Of a stretch of 64,000 nt of DNA, positions 23,249 through 35,900 are shown piece after piece. Position 1 is the first letter of the stretch. Each line of letters begins with the position of its first letter. The stretch lies in NCBI GenBank assembly GCA_003260075.1, contig QLIY01000094.1, positions 63,331 to 127,330 on the forward strand, written 5' to 3'. This DNA comes from Phallusia mammillata. Its lineage: Eukaryota > Chordata > Ascidiacea > Phlebobranchia > Ascidiidae. The notes beneath the pieces were generated by a model. The model did not search any database. It worked only from the letters and a program-made list of their open reading frames with translations, and was not told the origin of the DNA. A program made the translations under genes and the position numbers.

Positions 23249-26040
23249 CAGTGGTTCCCAACACATGGGTCGCCACCCAAAGTTGGGTCACCTGAAAATT
23301 CTGTTGAGTCGCCTATTTTTGTGACAATAAGAGATTTACTCTTTGACTTCGTTTCGTAGCGTGTTTCCTCCAGGGCTTTAAATCAGGGTTCTTCAACTTT
23401 ATTGATATAAGCTCACAAGAACTGTGAAACTCAACTAACTTTATCTTATAAGCAGATAAGGTATTTGAATTTATTGTGTTTACTGGCGATTGTTTGTGTT
23501 TTTGTGTGATCTCGAGAGAGCAAGGTTGGGCATTTAATTAGCCACAGGGGACACTTTTTTGTTTGGGCTATGTATGGTGACCGGTTATTGGTAACGGTCG
23601 TTCCATTGAACTTGTTTTGCTTTCACATTTCCTTTATAGGCAGAATAGCGCTTCCCAAACTGCGTATTTGTATCATTTAATTTGGAAAATGTAGTGTAAT
23701 TTGATGTTGAATGCATAGGATTTTCCTCTACCGAGTAATGCCCTATTGTTTCAACAAAAGAAGGGCATTGTTTGCGCATAAGCGTAATATCATTTTTTAT
23801 CTATGATGTGACAATCTGTTCGAAATTGTTGCCCCATTATAATTTCAAGACAACTTGGCGTGATAATGATCAATTGTGGCGTCTTTTAGGCTGATAATGA
23901 GAAAGAACCCAGTTTGTAAATAACAAACTCCAAGAAAAGAAAGCAACAAAACTTTAATGACCAAAACAGGGGGGGAGGGATCAATATGTAAACACATCTG
24001 CTTTGAAAGTTTGATATCTGCTGAAATTGTGAGTCGAAACTGGCTTATATTAGTCGGGTTCGGGTTCGGGTTAGTTTTATAAATAATCGGACGGATGCGG
24101 GTCTGAGATTCAGCTTTTGCTGTAGAAAACACCATACCTCCCGGGAGACTCACGTTTACTTAATTTCGATAGGTGGTGCAAAAAGCACGTTTTTATTCAA
24201 AACGGTATTTCGCAATAAATGCTTACGGTTAGGGCCAATAGTGTCGGGGTAAAGTATTAGCATTTAAAATTCAATAAAACCAGCAAAAAACTTAGTTACT
24301 AACGTTAAATTTTCAAAAATGTACTTCCCAACCCAACACCCCCTTAGCCGCTAAATAAATAATTTAGCTTATTACGCTACCTATCGAAAATTAGCTAAAT
24401 GTCGCGTGAGGTATAGTGTTAATAGTTCTACCTTTTTGGGCGTAATTATATATTACTGATGTATACATAAGGATAGGTAATTGGCGGCTGTTGGTAAAAT
24501 AAGGATCTGCATGCGATGCGGCCGCCGCAGCGAAAAGTTTGTGCACCCGATAACCCTAACCGTAAGCATTTTTAGAGGTATGCCGTTTTATTTAGGTATT
24601 TGTGCTCTTTGCGCCATCTATCGAAAGTTAGCTGAATGTGGGTCTGTGGTGAGGTATGGTGTTAGTACAATACAACTTGTGTTGCAATATTTTGCGTTGT
24701 GTGACGTAATAATCGACTGCCAGTTTTGCGTGATAACGCAACGTGGTTAAGTTCTTTTCGCTGCTGATTTCCGTGGAGCACGGTGCTTCGTCGTTTGTAT
24801 TAGAAAAGCCGTTTATTGTCGTGTTGACGATCATTGGTGAGTCACTTTGTGTATATATGTTTAATGACTCTAAAAAGGGGAATTACTCTCATGAATGCGA
24901 ACTTAACTGAAATGACCTAAAATGTCATTTCGCTTTGTAATAGTTGTACTATACGTGTAGTTGGGTTTAGACAAGGTGCTTTAAGTTGCATTTTGTTTAC
25001 GCAGTATTTCTGTTTTATCCTCACGTGAAGCGTGACTTAATTCTGTACTGTTGCCCAACATAGCTTGGTAAGCACCGTGCATGACGTCACAATCGCATAT
25101 TGTGGTCTTATATTTTTTTTATTTAGATGTGTAACAGTGATTTTTCCACTTGCCAATGTTACATGTTTTCTTCCGGTTCCCATAACAGTTTGAGCTTTGA
25201 GTTACATTCCTACATTTAAAGCGCAGTGTTAATGCCATGCTTTTTCTATCGTTTCTCCTACTGTTCCCTTCGTTCTTCATTGAAGGTGTTTACACAATAA
25301 AATCAGCAAAACCTCTATCTGTGTGGACTGCTGGATGGAGGCCTTTGGGTATCGCGTTTTTCCCTCGTGTGACGTTCCGCGCTATAACCGGGGAGCGTTC
25401 ACGGGACGTTAAATTCTTGTGTGTATCGATTTGTTGCTCACAGCCGTATGTCTGGTATATCTTTTCGTAAGCCTACCCGCCAATATATGTTTTGGTTTCA
25501 AATAGATTGTTCTCAGGGTCAGGCCCATTGTGGACTTTAAAGAAAGTTTTGGTTTTAGGCGAATTTACGTACAGTAGTCGAAACGCTGTTCTGGTCTGCA
25601 AAATCTTTTCAAGCATGTGGTCGATTATGTATTGTATTTTGTGTTATACGACACAAACAACATACGTAATGCAATGGTAAACTTATTGAGTGACATTTCT
25701 GTGAAGTCGAGTGATTAAAAGTGTTTGTCACATGTCATCATGATGAGTGTCCGGACCTTTAATCGTCTTCTGAAAGTTAAGGTAAACAGCGTAAGCACTT
25801 TGGCGATTCGTTCTTGTTTGTTTAGGTCAGTTATCCTTAAACAACCAAATCCCCTGGTTTTGCTCTATCATGTTCAATACAAGTTCTTAAACCAAAACGT
25901 TTTTCGGAAGTATGCGTTAAAAAGCATACAAAAGTAATAAAATTTCTAGTATAAAAGTTGCAAGTACACAAATTTAAATCGCACCGCCATTGCTTCACTA
26001 CTAAACTATTTTTTTTTATTTGCAACCTTAATCCAATTTG
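23249..26040. other. Intergenic region with repeats, no gene recognised
   Basis: A hAT-type start, CAGTGGTTCCCAACAC, lies at 23249. GGGTTCGGGTTCGGG-type repeats lie at about 24055-24110. A segment at about 24690-25090 is shared with 1600-1980. The duplicated 3' flank of the downstream gene copy is at about 25670-25800. Short reading frames here have no recognisable domains. Confidence 0.5.
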
Positions 26041-26072
26041 AACGTTTGGGGCACGTTATTGTCTTTTCTTAC

Positions 26073-29000
26073 CTTCATCGCACCACATACCGGTCCATCC
26101 ACTCGCACACTGGCAATAAAAACCTTGCACTGTTTGCAAACATGTGCCACCGTTTTCACAGGGACTCAAAGGTTTGCACAAATTGTTGTCTAAAACAGAA
26201 CAAAATAAATTAGACCGCAAATAACAGTATAGCTATTATTGAGCAAACGAATCAGCATTTGTATGTTATATTTTATTTGCAATACCAATTTTAGTGGTTC
26301 AAACTTGATTGCACTTCTCAGACTTTTAAACACCATCGTGATTTTACGTATTTAGGTTTTCTTATGTACGTTCACACCACTTGTATATACCTGGAGCACA
26401 GCCTTCCTCCTCGTATCCAGGTTCACACGTACAGTAATACGAGCCGGGTTCGTTGACGCAAGTCCCATTGGTGCAAATGTCGGTTTGGTTGCATTCATTC
26501 ACGTCTTACCAACAACAACAAACAAAAACAGCATAAAATTTGAACAATAAAACACTTTAGATCAGCGGTTCCCAAACTGGGGTCCGCGGACCTTTAGGGG
26601 TCCGTGAAGCAATTTTGCGGGGTCCGCGAAAAGGTTGACGTGCCTCTATAGTCTTATTTGGCGTCAATTTGTGTCACTGAATAGGTTTAAATCAAAGTAC
26701 AATTAGAGATCCACTGCCTCCATTACTATACAATAGATAGCCTTTATTGCATGACAACTATCAAGAATGCAATTGTTTGCGCACTATCGTAATGTTTTCT
26801 GTCTTGTCTGTGATGTCACAAACCGTCTTTGGATGGTTGTTATGTGTAATTTTGCATACCTAATAGGCTAAAATCAGCTTTCATATTGCTAAAATACACC
26901 TTCAGGCTTAAGGTCCGCGAGTCCTCGATATAATGGCAAAGTATCCGTTTTGAAAAAAACAATGAAAAAGTTTGAAAACCACTAAGTTAGAAAGTTGTTA
27001 CATTAAAAAGAATCGTGACTGCACTAGTGTATTATAAGAAACAATGGTTTTGCATTTTTCCTATAGCATTTTTTTATTTTAAGGGGGCCGCGAAATATCA
27101 AAATAATTGCAAAGGGTCCACCAGGCAAAATTTTTAGAAAAGTTTGGGAACCGCTGCTTTAGAGTGTCTAAGCCAGGGGTCCGCAAATACTTTTTGGCGC
27201 GACCCTACAAAAATTGCTCTAAATTCTCGCGACCCAATCATTTTGTTAGCATGTAAGTTTGTGTAAAATACTAAGCAACTACATATCAATACTAAGACTG
27301 CTATTATGCTATTGTCAGTTGCTATTTTCTTGCACAAAATAAAGCGAAACTCAGCATATAAAACAGTAGGTAAACGAACGTATTTATTCTAACTAATGAA
27401 AACTGTGGGCTCTGTCTTGAGAACACAACAAATCAATTCGAGGTTTAATTTTGAGAGACGGCAAGCCAAAGATCGTCCTCTACTTCTAGTCTTGATCTGT
27501 ATTTGCTTTTAATATAAGATAATGCAGAAAACGTCCTTTCACATACTAGTTCCAAATGGCAAAAGAACATTCATTGCAGCCGCTGATAACTGCGGATATT
27601 CTTTTGCGACTGAAATCCCAAATTCAGCCAAAGTTCTTTTAGTATCAAAGTCAATCTTTAAACTGCGGTCACTTGAAAATACCATAGATGCAATGCTTAT
27701 ATTCATAGAAAACTTAAAACATTTCGCGACTGGAAGGTCTGGCGACCTGAATTTGGGTCGCGACCAATTATTTGGGGACCCATGATCTATCGACCAATTT
27801 TTGTTGTCAAAAAGAGGAAAGCCAAAAAAGACGAAAAAATGGTTTTAAATGTCTTGTAAAGGTGATTTGAAATAAAACGGCATATGTTTTAGGGCTGTCG
27901 TTGTGACGAAGACAGCTGTTTAACTGCATACATTCCACAGAAACAATCCATCTAGGCCTATATGTGTTTTTTAAAACGAAAATACCGAACCTTGCAATAC
28001 CTTGTTTGTTTCAAATAACCCTTGAACTGACTTTCCCCCATGATACATCATTGAAATTTATATGTGGGCTATTCGATTAGGTTTAGCAGTTTGGGACAAT
28101 AAATAGTATCATAGAGAAATTCGGAGTTCACCAGGAGACTTTCACCCCCTTAATTATAAAGACACAACTAATGAATCTTTTTGTCCGTCTGCTGCTTACC
28201 GATATTGCAGTTTTCGCCAGTCCAACCATCATCCAAACATTCACATCTGTACGAGCCTATCGTGTTTACGCAGTAACCTTTAGGGCAAATATCCGACCAA
28301 ACATCGATCACACACTCGTCAATATCTGCGTCAGTACACCTGTTTTAATTTTACGACACTCGTTGGAAAAAACAAAAGCAACACAAATATTTTTACCGTT
28401 TTCACATTTCTGACCGGTGTAACCTGGTTTGCATATACATATGACAGAGTTGTAAATGTTCACGCAGTTTTCTGTTCCTGATGGGCTGCAAGCTTCAGTA
28501 TCGCTTGCACATTTGTCTAAAATATATGAATCTTATTAGGATTAAAAACAGCATTTATTTTGATTCTGACTTACCCCACAGAGAGGCATACGCACGTTTC
28601 TAAAACAAACAAAAAACTTTTGTCATTTTTCAGGAAGTAAATTGTATAGTATAAACTAGAGGAAAAACCTTTATTTAAACAGAGGAAAGCTGCTTTTAAA
28701 AAAGTGTTTACTTTTAAGGAACATTGTTTTGTATCGTCAATCTGAGGGCGTGCTTTCAAGCAATGTTGACTTAATTAAGTACTTATAGTCTAAATATAAT
28801 CTTTTGGTTGCTACAAGTTGGTAAAGAGTTGCATTTTTGATATCTGTTAGAACAAGTTCGTTTTTGTTATACCGCAGATTGGGGATCACCAAACATTTCG
28901 CTTGTCTCTTCATCATCGCACTGTTCTTCAATACATTCACTTTCAAAGTCTGATCTTTGCGAATCCGTCCAACCGTCAATAGACCGCCTATCCCGTTTCA

Positions 29001-29227
29001 GAAACTCCGATGCCTTCTCTTTGTCAACGAAAACTGAAGATTGAACAAAATGTAACTTACGAAGACCGTTGAAATTGTTGCAAGTAATAAAGGTTTAGCC
29101 ACTAATACACATTTGTCAGATAAGTTAAGAAAAAAAAATATGCAATAAATTTAAACTTACCTCCAAACTCAGCTGTGAGCACTCTGGCAATTGTGCACAC
29201 CAAAATTAAAATCACTGCTAATCTCAT
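26073..29227 (-). CDS. Secreted Gla-EGF protein (minus-strand copy)
   Basis: Exons in transcription order: 29161-29227 signal peptide ([19 protein letters not shown]); 28873-29033 propeptide [17 protein letters not shown] plus Gla ([18 protein letters not shown]); 28575-28599 (25 nt, KRAYASLWG); 28397-28516 EGF1; 28200-28325 calcium-binding EGF ([17 protein letters not shown]); 26391-26504 EGF; 26073-26189 EGF (DNNLC, NGGTC). All have matching GT-AG signals and phases and no lesions. It has one EGF triplet where gene 1 has two. The 1.7-kb intron before the last two exons has taken in two hAT elements. After the last EGF the frame meets a stop soon if read through (EGKKRQ), so the 3' end is uncertain. 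It should be a gamma-carboxylated extracellular protein. Confidence 0.75.
26573..27156 (+). mobile_element. Non-autonomous hAT element in an intron (584 bp)
   Basis: Left end CAGCGGTTCCCAAACTGGGG and right end AGTTTGGGAACCGCTG, with 8-bp duplications CTTTAGAT (26565-26572) and CTTTAGAG (27157-27164). Confidence 0.8.
27174..27783 (+). mobile_element. hAT-like element with GGGTCC/GCGACC ends (about 610 bp)
   Basis: The left end CAGGGGTCCGCAAATACT and the right end ATTATTTGGGGACCCATG are imperfect inverted repeats that continue into GGTCGCG. The target duplication is weak. It abuts the preceding element within the same intron. Confidence 0.5.
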
Positions 29228-29850
29228 TTTCAATGTAGAATTCGTTTAAAGAACTTTACTACTCTTTCTTAACGTTCCAACTGCACTTAAGGGTGCTATG
29301 CAGGCGTTTTTATCTCGCTAGATAAATATGAAGTCAGTAGCTATTTGTTGTCAACAGATACATACGCACTCATCAATTGTTTGTAGTCAGCAGATAAGTA
29401 TGTTGTCAGCAGTTATTTCGCATCCCGTGATGTTTACCATTTCGCAAGACTATGGAAAACAAGTGTTAATTGCAAACAATGCTAAATTGATGTTGAAAAA
29501 CATCATATATACACTAATTAAGTTTTGACGTGTAAGGAATAAATTTTCAATTTTCCGCAATGAAAATAAATAAATCTGAATTGCAGACTCTGTAACCGAT
29601 AGGTATTTAAAATCAACAATGCAAATTGCAATTTTCGTCTTTGAAATCGTTTACAACACAAGCGGATTTTCCGTACATCAAATTGATTTGAAAATACTTG
29701 TACAGATACTTGAAACATTTTTTTACTGGCTGAAAGAAACAACTCAAACATGGTGTGGTACAGGATCAGACTGTACAAAAATCACCAAGTTACACACTTA
29801 GTTACAAAGGTCACATGAATTTCGTCAGCATAGCCAAAGACTAAATACAG
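29228..29850 (-). promoter_or_regulatory. 5' flank of the minus-strand Gla-EGF gene
   Basis: The shared upstream block with the inverted GATA pair TTATCTCGCTAGATAA at 29310-29325, about 85 bp before the ATG. The spacing is like that in gene 1. Confidence 0.5.
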
Positions 29851-30034
29851 CATCTGTTCCCAACCTGTGGGTCGCCACCCCAATTGAGGTCGCCTGACAA
29901 TTTGCTTGGGTTCGCCTAAGGCAGTGGTTCCCAAAAAGTTTTTGGTCATGGACCACTGATCCCATGAAAACTCATAGACCACTTGATTTTATGGAAAAAA
30001 CACAGTAAACAAACACAAGCATTGTGGTCTAAAA

Positions 30035-30855
30035 CAGGGGTGTCAAACATGCGGCCGAAAGTTTTTGTGCGGCCCGCGAAGTAACTTTTCGAAGTTGTGT
30101 GATTTAGTCAGGCGGAATACCCTGTCAGACCAGTGAGTTTACATAATACACTCATTCTCTATTAATAGTATATGCAGCGTTTTAATCGAAAGCTCGAAAT
30201 AACCCATCTTCAGAATCAGCCATGGCGATTATTGCGTCATCACATGCCATTGTTTTCACACAAAGCAACAAAGCACAGCTCTGCTACACTGTATATCTGT
30301 TTGTTATATATTACAATATTGTTTTTTGATGTAGTTAAGGCATTAATAGGCATTTTACGTTTTATTCATGCAATTTTGTTGTTGTCATATTACACTGAAA
30401 CAAATATTTCCATATACTGCGGCACTCGACTTACTTAAAAGTTTGTTTTTTATCCCTCAAAGTTGTTTGAGTTAGACATTTCTGGCCTAAAATGTATTTG
30501 CAAATAAAAAACCAAAAAACAGTGCCCAACATTCCTTCCCGCCATTGTTTGTTAATTAGTACGGTATCTAAACTTGTAACTACAGCAGGGAAGGATTTTT
30601 GTTAAAAATATCCAAAAACGTTTGTTTTGTTTCGTATGGAAACTTAATTTTTCGGTTGTCCTTATTTTAGGCTCCATGTCGATGGCAACCCTGCATATAC
30701 CACTACTAAAGAATGGTTTTATTATGTAAAATTATTGGTTTGACAGGATATTCCGCCTGAGTAAAACATATAATCTCTGAAATTTACTTCGCAGGCCGCA
30801 CGAAAACCGTTGGAGGACCGCATGCGGCCCGCGGGCCGCGTGTTTGAGACCCCTG
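30035..30855 (+). mobile_element. hAT-like element (821 bp), composite
   Basis: Left end CAGGGGTGTCAAACATGCGG and right end GTGTTTGAGACCCCTG, with flanks GTCTAAAA (30027-30034) and GTCTAAGT (30856-30863). Inside, at about 30625-30692, lies part of the GGTTGCCAT family (GTCGATGGCAACCCTG), so one element has been inserted into another. No transposase frame. Confidence 0.65.
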
Positions 30856-30863
30856 GTCTAAGT

Positions 30864-32990
30864 CATACCCAGCTAACAAAATCCTCCGTGTTGAGATTGA
30901 TTCAACGTCGCCGAACGTTGACAACGCCACGTTTGTTTCGTTGCGTCACTCAACGAAAATGCGAATTTTTGAAAACATCAAAAAGGAAGTGGCAATATGT
31001 TTCGATTCGTCTTTTTTTAACGATTTTTGCAACCTTTAATTCATCTGGAAAAAACAGAGCTATTAAGATAAATACTTATTAGTTCAGAAAATAAATATTT
31101 TGAAAACATGATAAATTTCTACTGATTTTAAAGTGGCCTGGATTTTTGACTGGCCTGTAGGTACATGCCTACTTTGCCTAATGGTGAATCCAGCACTGGT
31201 AATAAGGTCACTCATTGAACTTGAAACCTCTTCACAAGCCTCTGTTAAATTTAACAACAGCGCGTGTTTTTGCGCAAACAACGTCTAAAATATGTTGACC
31301 TGCAGCATTTGACACAAGTCTGACATATAAAGTTCTCAAGTAAATAAATGCCTAATTGTGACGTCAAAATACAATTCAAAAAAAAAATTATGTTGTGTTT
31401 CAAATCCAAATTGTTCTCAGCATAAAACTGACCAGGCTTATTTCGTGAAGTTGGCTTGTTCCTATAACTGTTTGTAAGGAGTTTGTTTGCTGAGGTTCAC
31501 CAAAATTCGGACCTTACCGCCGGGCAGGGAATGGCGACGTGGAAGGATAATCCCACAAAATTGCAGCCGAGAAGTTAAAACATTATACAAGGGTGCGTAT
31601 AAGTGCTTGCCAAACGTGGATTATTTGATAGAAACTAACTTTAGGTGTTTACAAAACGCATGTTGGTGGTGAGCTTAGTAGACCTACTAACGTAATAACT
31701 CAGAGGTAGCGTAAAGAGTGCAGTTATTTGAAAAAAAAAAACAGTGAGACTGGGACAGGGTTAGGGACTAAATTTAACATAAAGAACTAGGTTTTTAAGT
31801 TGATTTTATTGTTATTGTTATTATGGAACCTCAGACCTACCCTAATAGCTCTAACCGTGAGTATTTTTGACACAAATTGCATTTAAAATATTTGCTTACG
31901 CCACCTACCGGAAATTAGCAAACCTGGTTACTGTGATTTCTTACGTTAGTAGGTCCACCGGTGAGCTTGAGCTGTTATGCCACTGGTTGGCGCAAACCTA
32001 CACCTTCTGAAAGCATTTTCACCAGAAGGTGAGTATATTTCAAATGTAACGACATATCGTCTTTAAAAGTCGTTTCTAATTGTGCTGTAATCTAATATGT
32101 ACCAAGGAAAGTACTAGTACAATGACCTTTAAAAAATGTATTTTATCAACTGCAAACTTCAACTTAGTCTAGTTCCTATGGTATACGCAGGGTTGCCATA
32201 CCGTCCTTATTTGTAAGATTTGTCCTTATTTTGAACGGTGGTGTACAATGTATTGTCATTATTTCTAATGTCCATGTTTTTGACCTGAGTCCTTATTTTG
32301 TCGGATTTTTAACGATTACAAAGAAAAAACTTAGTGAAATGACTGTCAAATCCATGCTACAAGTAAAGTAAACCTAAGCCTGAGCTGTCGTGAGATGTAC
32401 AAAGTATTTTCTACGAACAAGGAGTTGCCTAAACAGATTGTTTCTGGCAAATAATATGGCATTTTAAATGTCATGGCTTGTATAAATGCCACGATTTGTT
32501 TTAAAACGTTTGTTTTGTTTCGTTTCGTGTATGAAAATTTAATTTTTCGGTTGTCCTTATTTTGTCGTCCTTGTCGATGGCAACCCTGGGTATAAGTTTA
32601 TTAATAACTCAACAAACAATAATAGACTGCACATTTAATTGCAATACCAGCGACTGCTTGTTATTTAGGGTGACATGCAACCATATTTTATGCACGTCCC
32701 GAGTCGTGGTTCACCGAAAGACGCTAAAACAACCTGGTCAATAAATCATGGGACAAAGATCGGTGAACACGTCAGCAACTGTGCAAATGCTTTCAACTTT
32801 GCTGACGCAACAGAACTGGTTTGTTTACTGTCACTTCAGTCTCATACATAAGCCAACCTTTACCTAACATTTGAAACTAGAGTATAGCAGTTTCAGGTCA
32901 CATTAGTTCTGTTCAGCTGCTAGTTTTGTATTTGTCTGCTGTAAGCTTTACTTGAAACTGTTATTTAGTTTTTAGTGAGTAAGACAATTG
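30864..32990. other. Intergenic, repeat fragments
   Basis: Positions 31200-31450 resemble 14385-14620. The segment around 31860-31950 (CGCCACCTACCGGAAATTAG) recurs near 24380, 24610, 49640 and 54780. A MITE occupies 32188-32588. No coding exon was recognised until 33000. Confidence 0.5.
32188..32588 (+). mobile_element. hAT-like MITE, GGTTGCCAT family (401 bp)
   Basis: Left end CAGGGTTGCCATACCGTCC and right end GATGGCAACCCTG, with flanks GGTATACG (32180-32187) and GGTATAAG (32589-32596). Confidence 0.75.
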
Positions 32991-32999
32991 ATGTTTACC

Positions 33000-35900
33000 A
33001 TGAAATTTGTAATAGCTTTGCTTGTTTTGTGTGCTGTTGAGCGAACGTTAGCTGCTGAAGTCGGAGGTAAGTTAATATTGTTAGTGTAGTAATCTGAAAC
33101 AAGACCGTGCCTGCATAAAAATTTGATATTAAATTAACAATGAAGGAGTGCACATGTTTTAAAATCACCCACAAAAAATGGTCTGTTTTTCCTGGCGTAC
33201 GGTTTATGGGTTTATTTTTAAATGAAACGCAATTTCTCAAACACAACAATAACTTTTTTATTGTATCCTGTCTTTATCAGCTGCTACTAAACCTGCTAGC
33301 CTAATTAGTTAAAGTTCAAAAATATGCAAGCTTGCAAATCGATACGAAGTCTAAAAAAACAACACGCGCATTTATTACACATAAAGGGAGAAGAATTGAA
33401 GTACAAGTAAAAGCAACCTACCCCAGATAAAATGTCCTGCATAGCATTTTATTATGTATAGCATTTTATTATGTTTTTAAAAACCGCTTGCATTTTAGTG
33501 TTTGTCGATAAGGAGAAGGCTTCCGAATTTCTGCACAGAGGTAAACGAGCGAACGGAGGGAGATTTGAAGAATTTATGCAGGGAGACTTTGAAAGAGAGT
33601 GCCTCGAAGAACAATGTAACTATGAGGAAGCAAGAGAAGTGTTCGAAAATGACCAAGCCACCGTAAGTATTTAAGATTTAAAAGATAACATATTTTCTAT
33701 TACTTAAAAGTATTTAAATTAAACACGTTCTAAAGTTGTTGGAAGGCCAGGTGTGGCTTCTTTGTCTAACCTGGTAATTTACATGCGTTTTTAAATCGAT
33801 AAATTGAATCTACCGCTTTTGTTTTCAGGCTGATGCTTGGAGCAATCTATGGGGTATGTTGTCATCAGTATGGATTGCATAGCTCAAATAGTTTTGTAAC
33901 CAAACATTTCATTACTTTGACAGATCAGTGTGCACACATGCAAGACGGATGTGACTCTAATGGTACGGATCACTGCGAGAACATCTACAATTCGTATGTG
34001 TGTCACTGCAATCCTGGGTACACTGGAAACAGATGTCAAAGCGGTAAGTAGTTGCTCAAACCTCAAAGCATGTTGCCCTTGTTTGATTAAAGCATGTCGC
34101 ATGCTGAAGATAACCAATTTGCAATAAATACGGCGTAGCTGTAGCACGTTTGGTCATGATCCACCAACTGTGCCATTCAGTATTTTGCGCTTTACAACGT
34201 TTCAACGTTGCGCAGCTATTTCCGGCTTGGTAATTGTCCAGTGCCATTGTGACGCTATATGTGATTTTACCAAGCAATATAAACTCAACTCAATTCAACT
34301 TAAATGTCTCTTTTAGTTGAAATTAACATTTTTTGAATGACAAAATTAGCCTAATCCAATCCATAAAGGCACTTTCAAATTAATAGTATTTATTTACAAA
34401 AGCAAATAAGCGTTAATTGTTTCTATCAATCAAAAACGCCAAGCCCTATTTGCGATTGGCCTGCAATATAATTCAATTCCTTTTTTAAATCGAAAACAAA
34501 CCACAGTCCCCCCCCCCCTAAAGGCACTTTCAAATTAATAGTATTTATTTACAAAAGCAAATAAGCATTAATTGTTTCTATCAATCAAAAACGCCAAGCC
34601 CTATTTCGCGATTGGCCTGCAATATAATTCAATTCCTTTTTCAAATCGAAAACAAACCACAGTTTGTGCTACAGAAAACAAATTTCCAAAACTCAATACA
34701 CTTTTAAAATAAACAATACCATACCGCCATGGATAAAAGTTTAAACGAGGCCTCCATTTGCGCTTGTAGCTTATCAATGCAATGTTTTGCGCAGATATTA
34801 ACGAATGCGAAGTTGGCCCCGCTGTGTGCAGCGGTTCGTCGTCATGCAATAACACAGTAGGATCCTATAACTGTTTGTGTGAATACGGTTGGACTGGCGA
34901 CGGTTGCGATATCGGTGAGCGCATGAAAAACGGCTGCTTATAACATAAACATATTCACTTAAAACCAACTAACTTACTTACTTAAACTGTGCACAATACT
35001 TACACCAAATGTTCGACTCTGAAACTATTTTAAAAACTACTTTACACCAGTGAATTTTACCTTGTCGGTATTTACCCCCGAAGGGTTTATTTGGTATTTC
35101 GGGGGGTTAATTATATCATGACATGTTTAGTTCTGTGACGTCACATGTTGACGTCATAGTAGGTAATTTTAGTTTTTCGGGGGTAAATAAAATACAATTG
35201 AGGTGTAACAATAATCAAACAATAAAGAAGCACTGCATGCTTTAAGTTTGCTTGCTAAATAGTATAAATGTAAGCAAGCTGAAACATTTAAACCAGGGGT
35301 GTGCAACCTTTCTCGTCGGTGGGCCATATAACCAATTTCGGACATCAAGCGAGGGCCACACAAGTTTTTTCGTGTACCGTATTTACACGTTTTTTTACCC
35401 TCCTGTTGGTGCGGCTTGCATTATCATATATCATGTCGATATTATTTCCACACCCCTCCGTTTTGTTTTATTTTGCGTTTAAAATGTTAGGTACATGTAA
35501 GTTTCGTCGCAACACTGCCCTTCACAATAAAGTAATTGTTTACTAGACAAAGAGGTATATTACGTCACATTCGGTATAGATACGCAACAAGTACCCAGTG
35601 CGAACAGAAGACCATAGGTATGGGTGAATTCCTGGCTGGTTTAGCTTATTCTTGTTACGTATAGCAACTTAGGAAATTCCGAAAACTAGCGCGAATTTTT
35701 GTCAAAACGTGCATTTTTAATTGCTTTGAATCAGAGTGTTGTTGAGGGCCATACTAAACGGCTTGGCGGGCCGGATTGTGGCTAGCGGGCCGCGGGTTGC
35801 ACACCCCTGTTTTAAACAAACCTAAAAACATTGGAGACATTTTTTGCCCGTAACAAGCCTACATTTAATTAACTTCCATCTGTCAACCATGTCTCATTAT

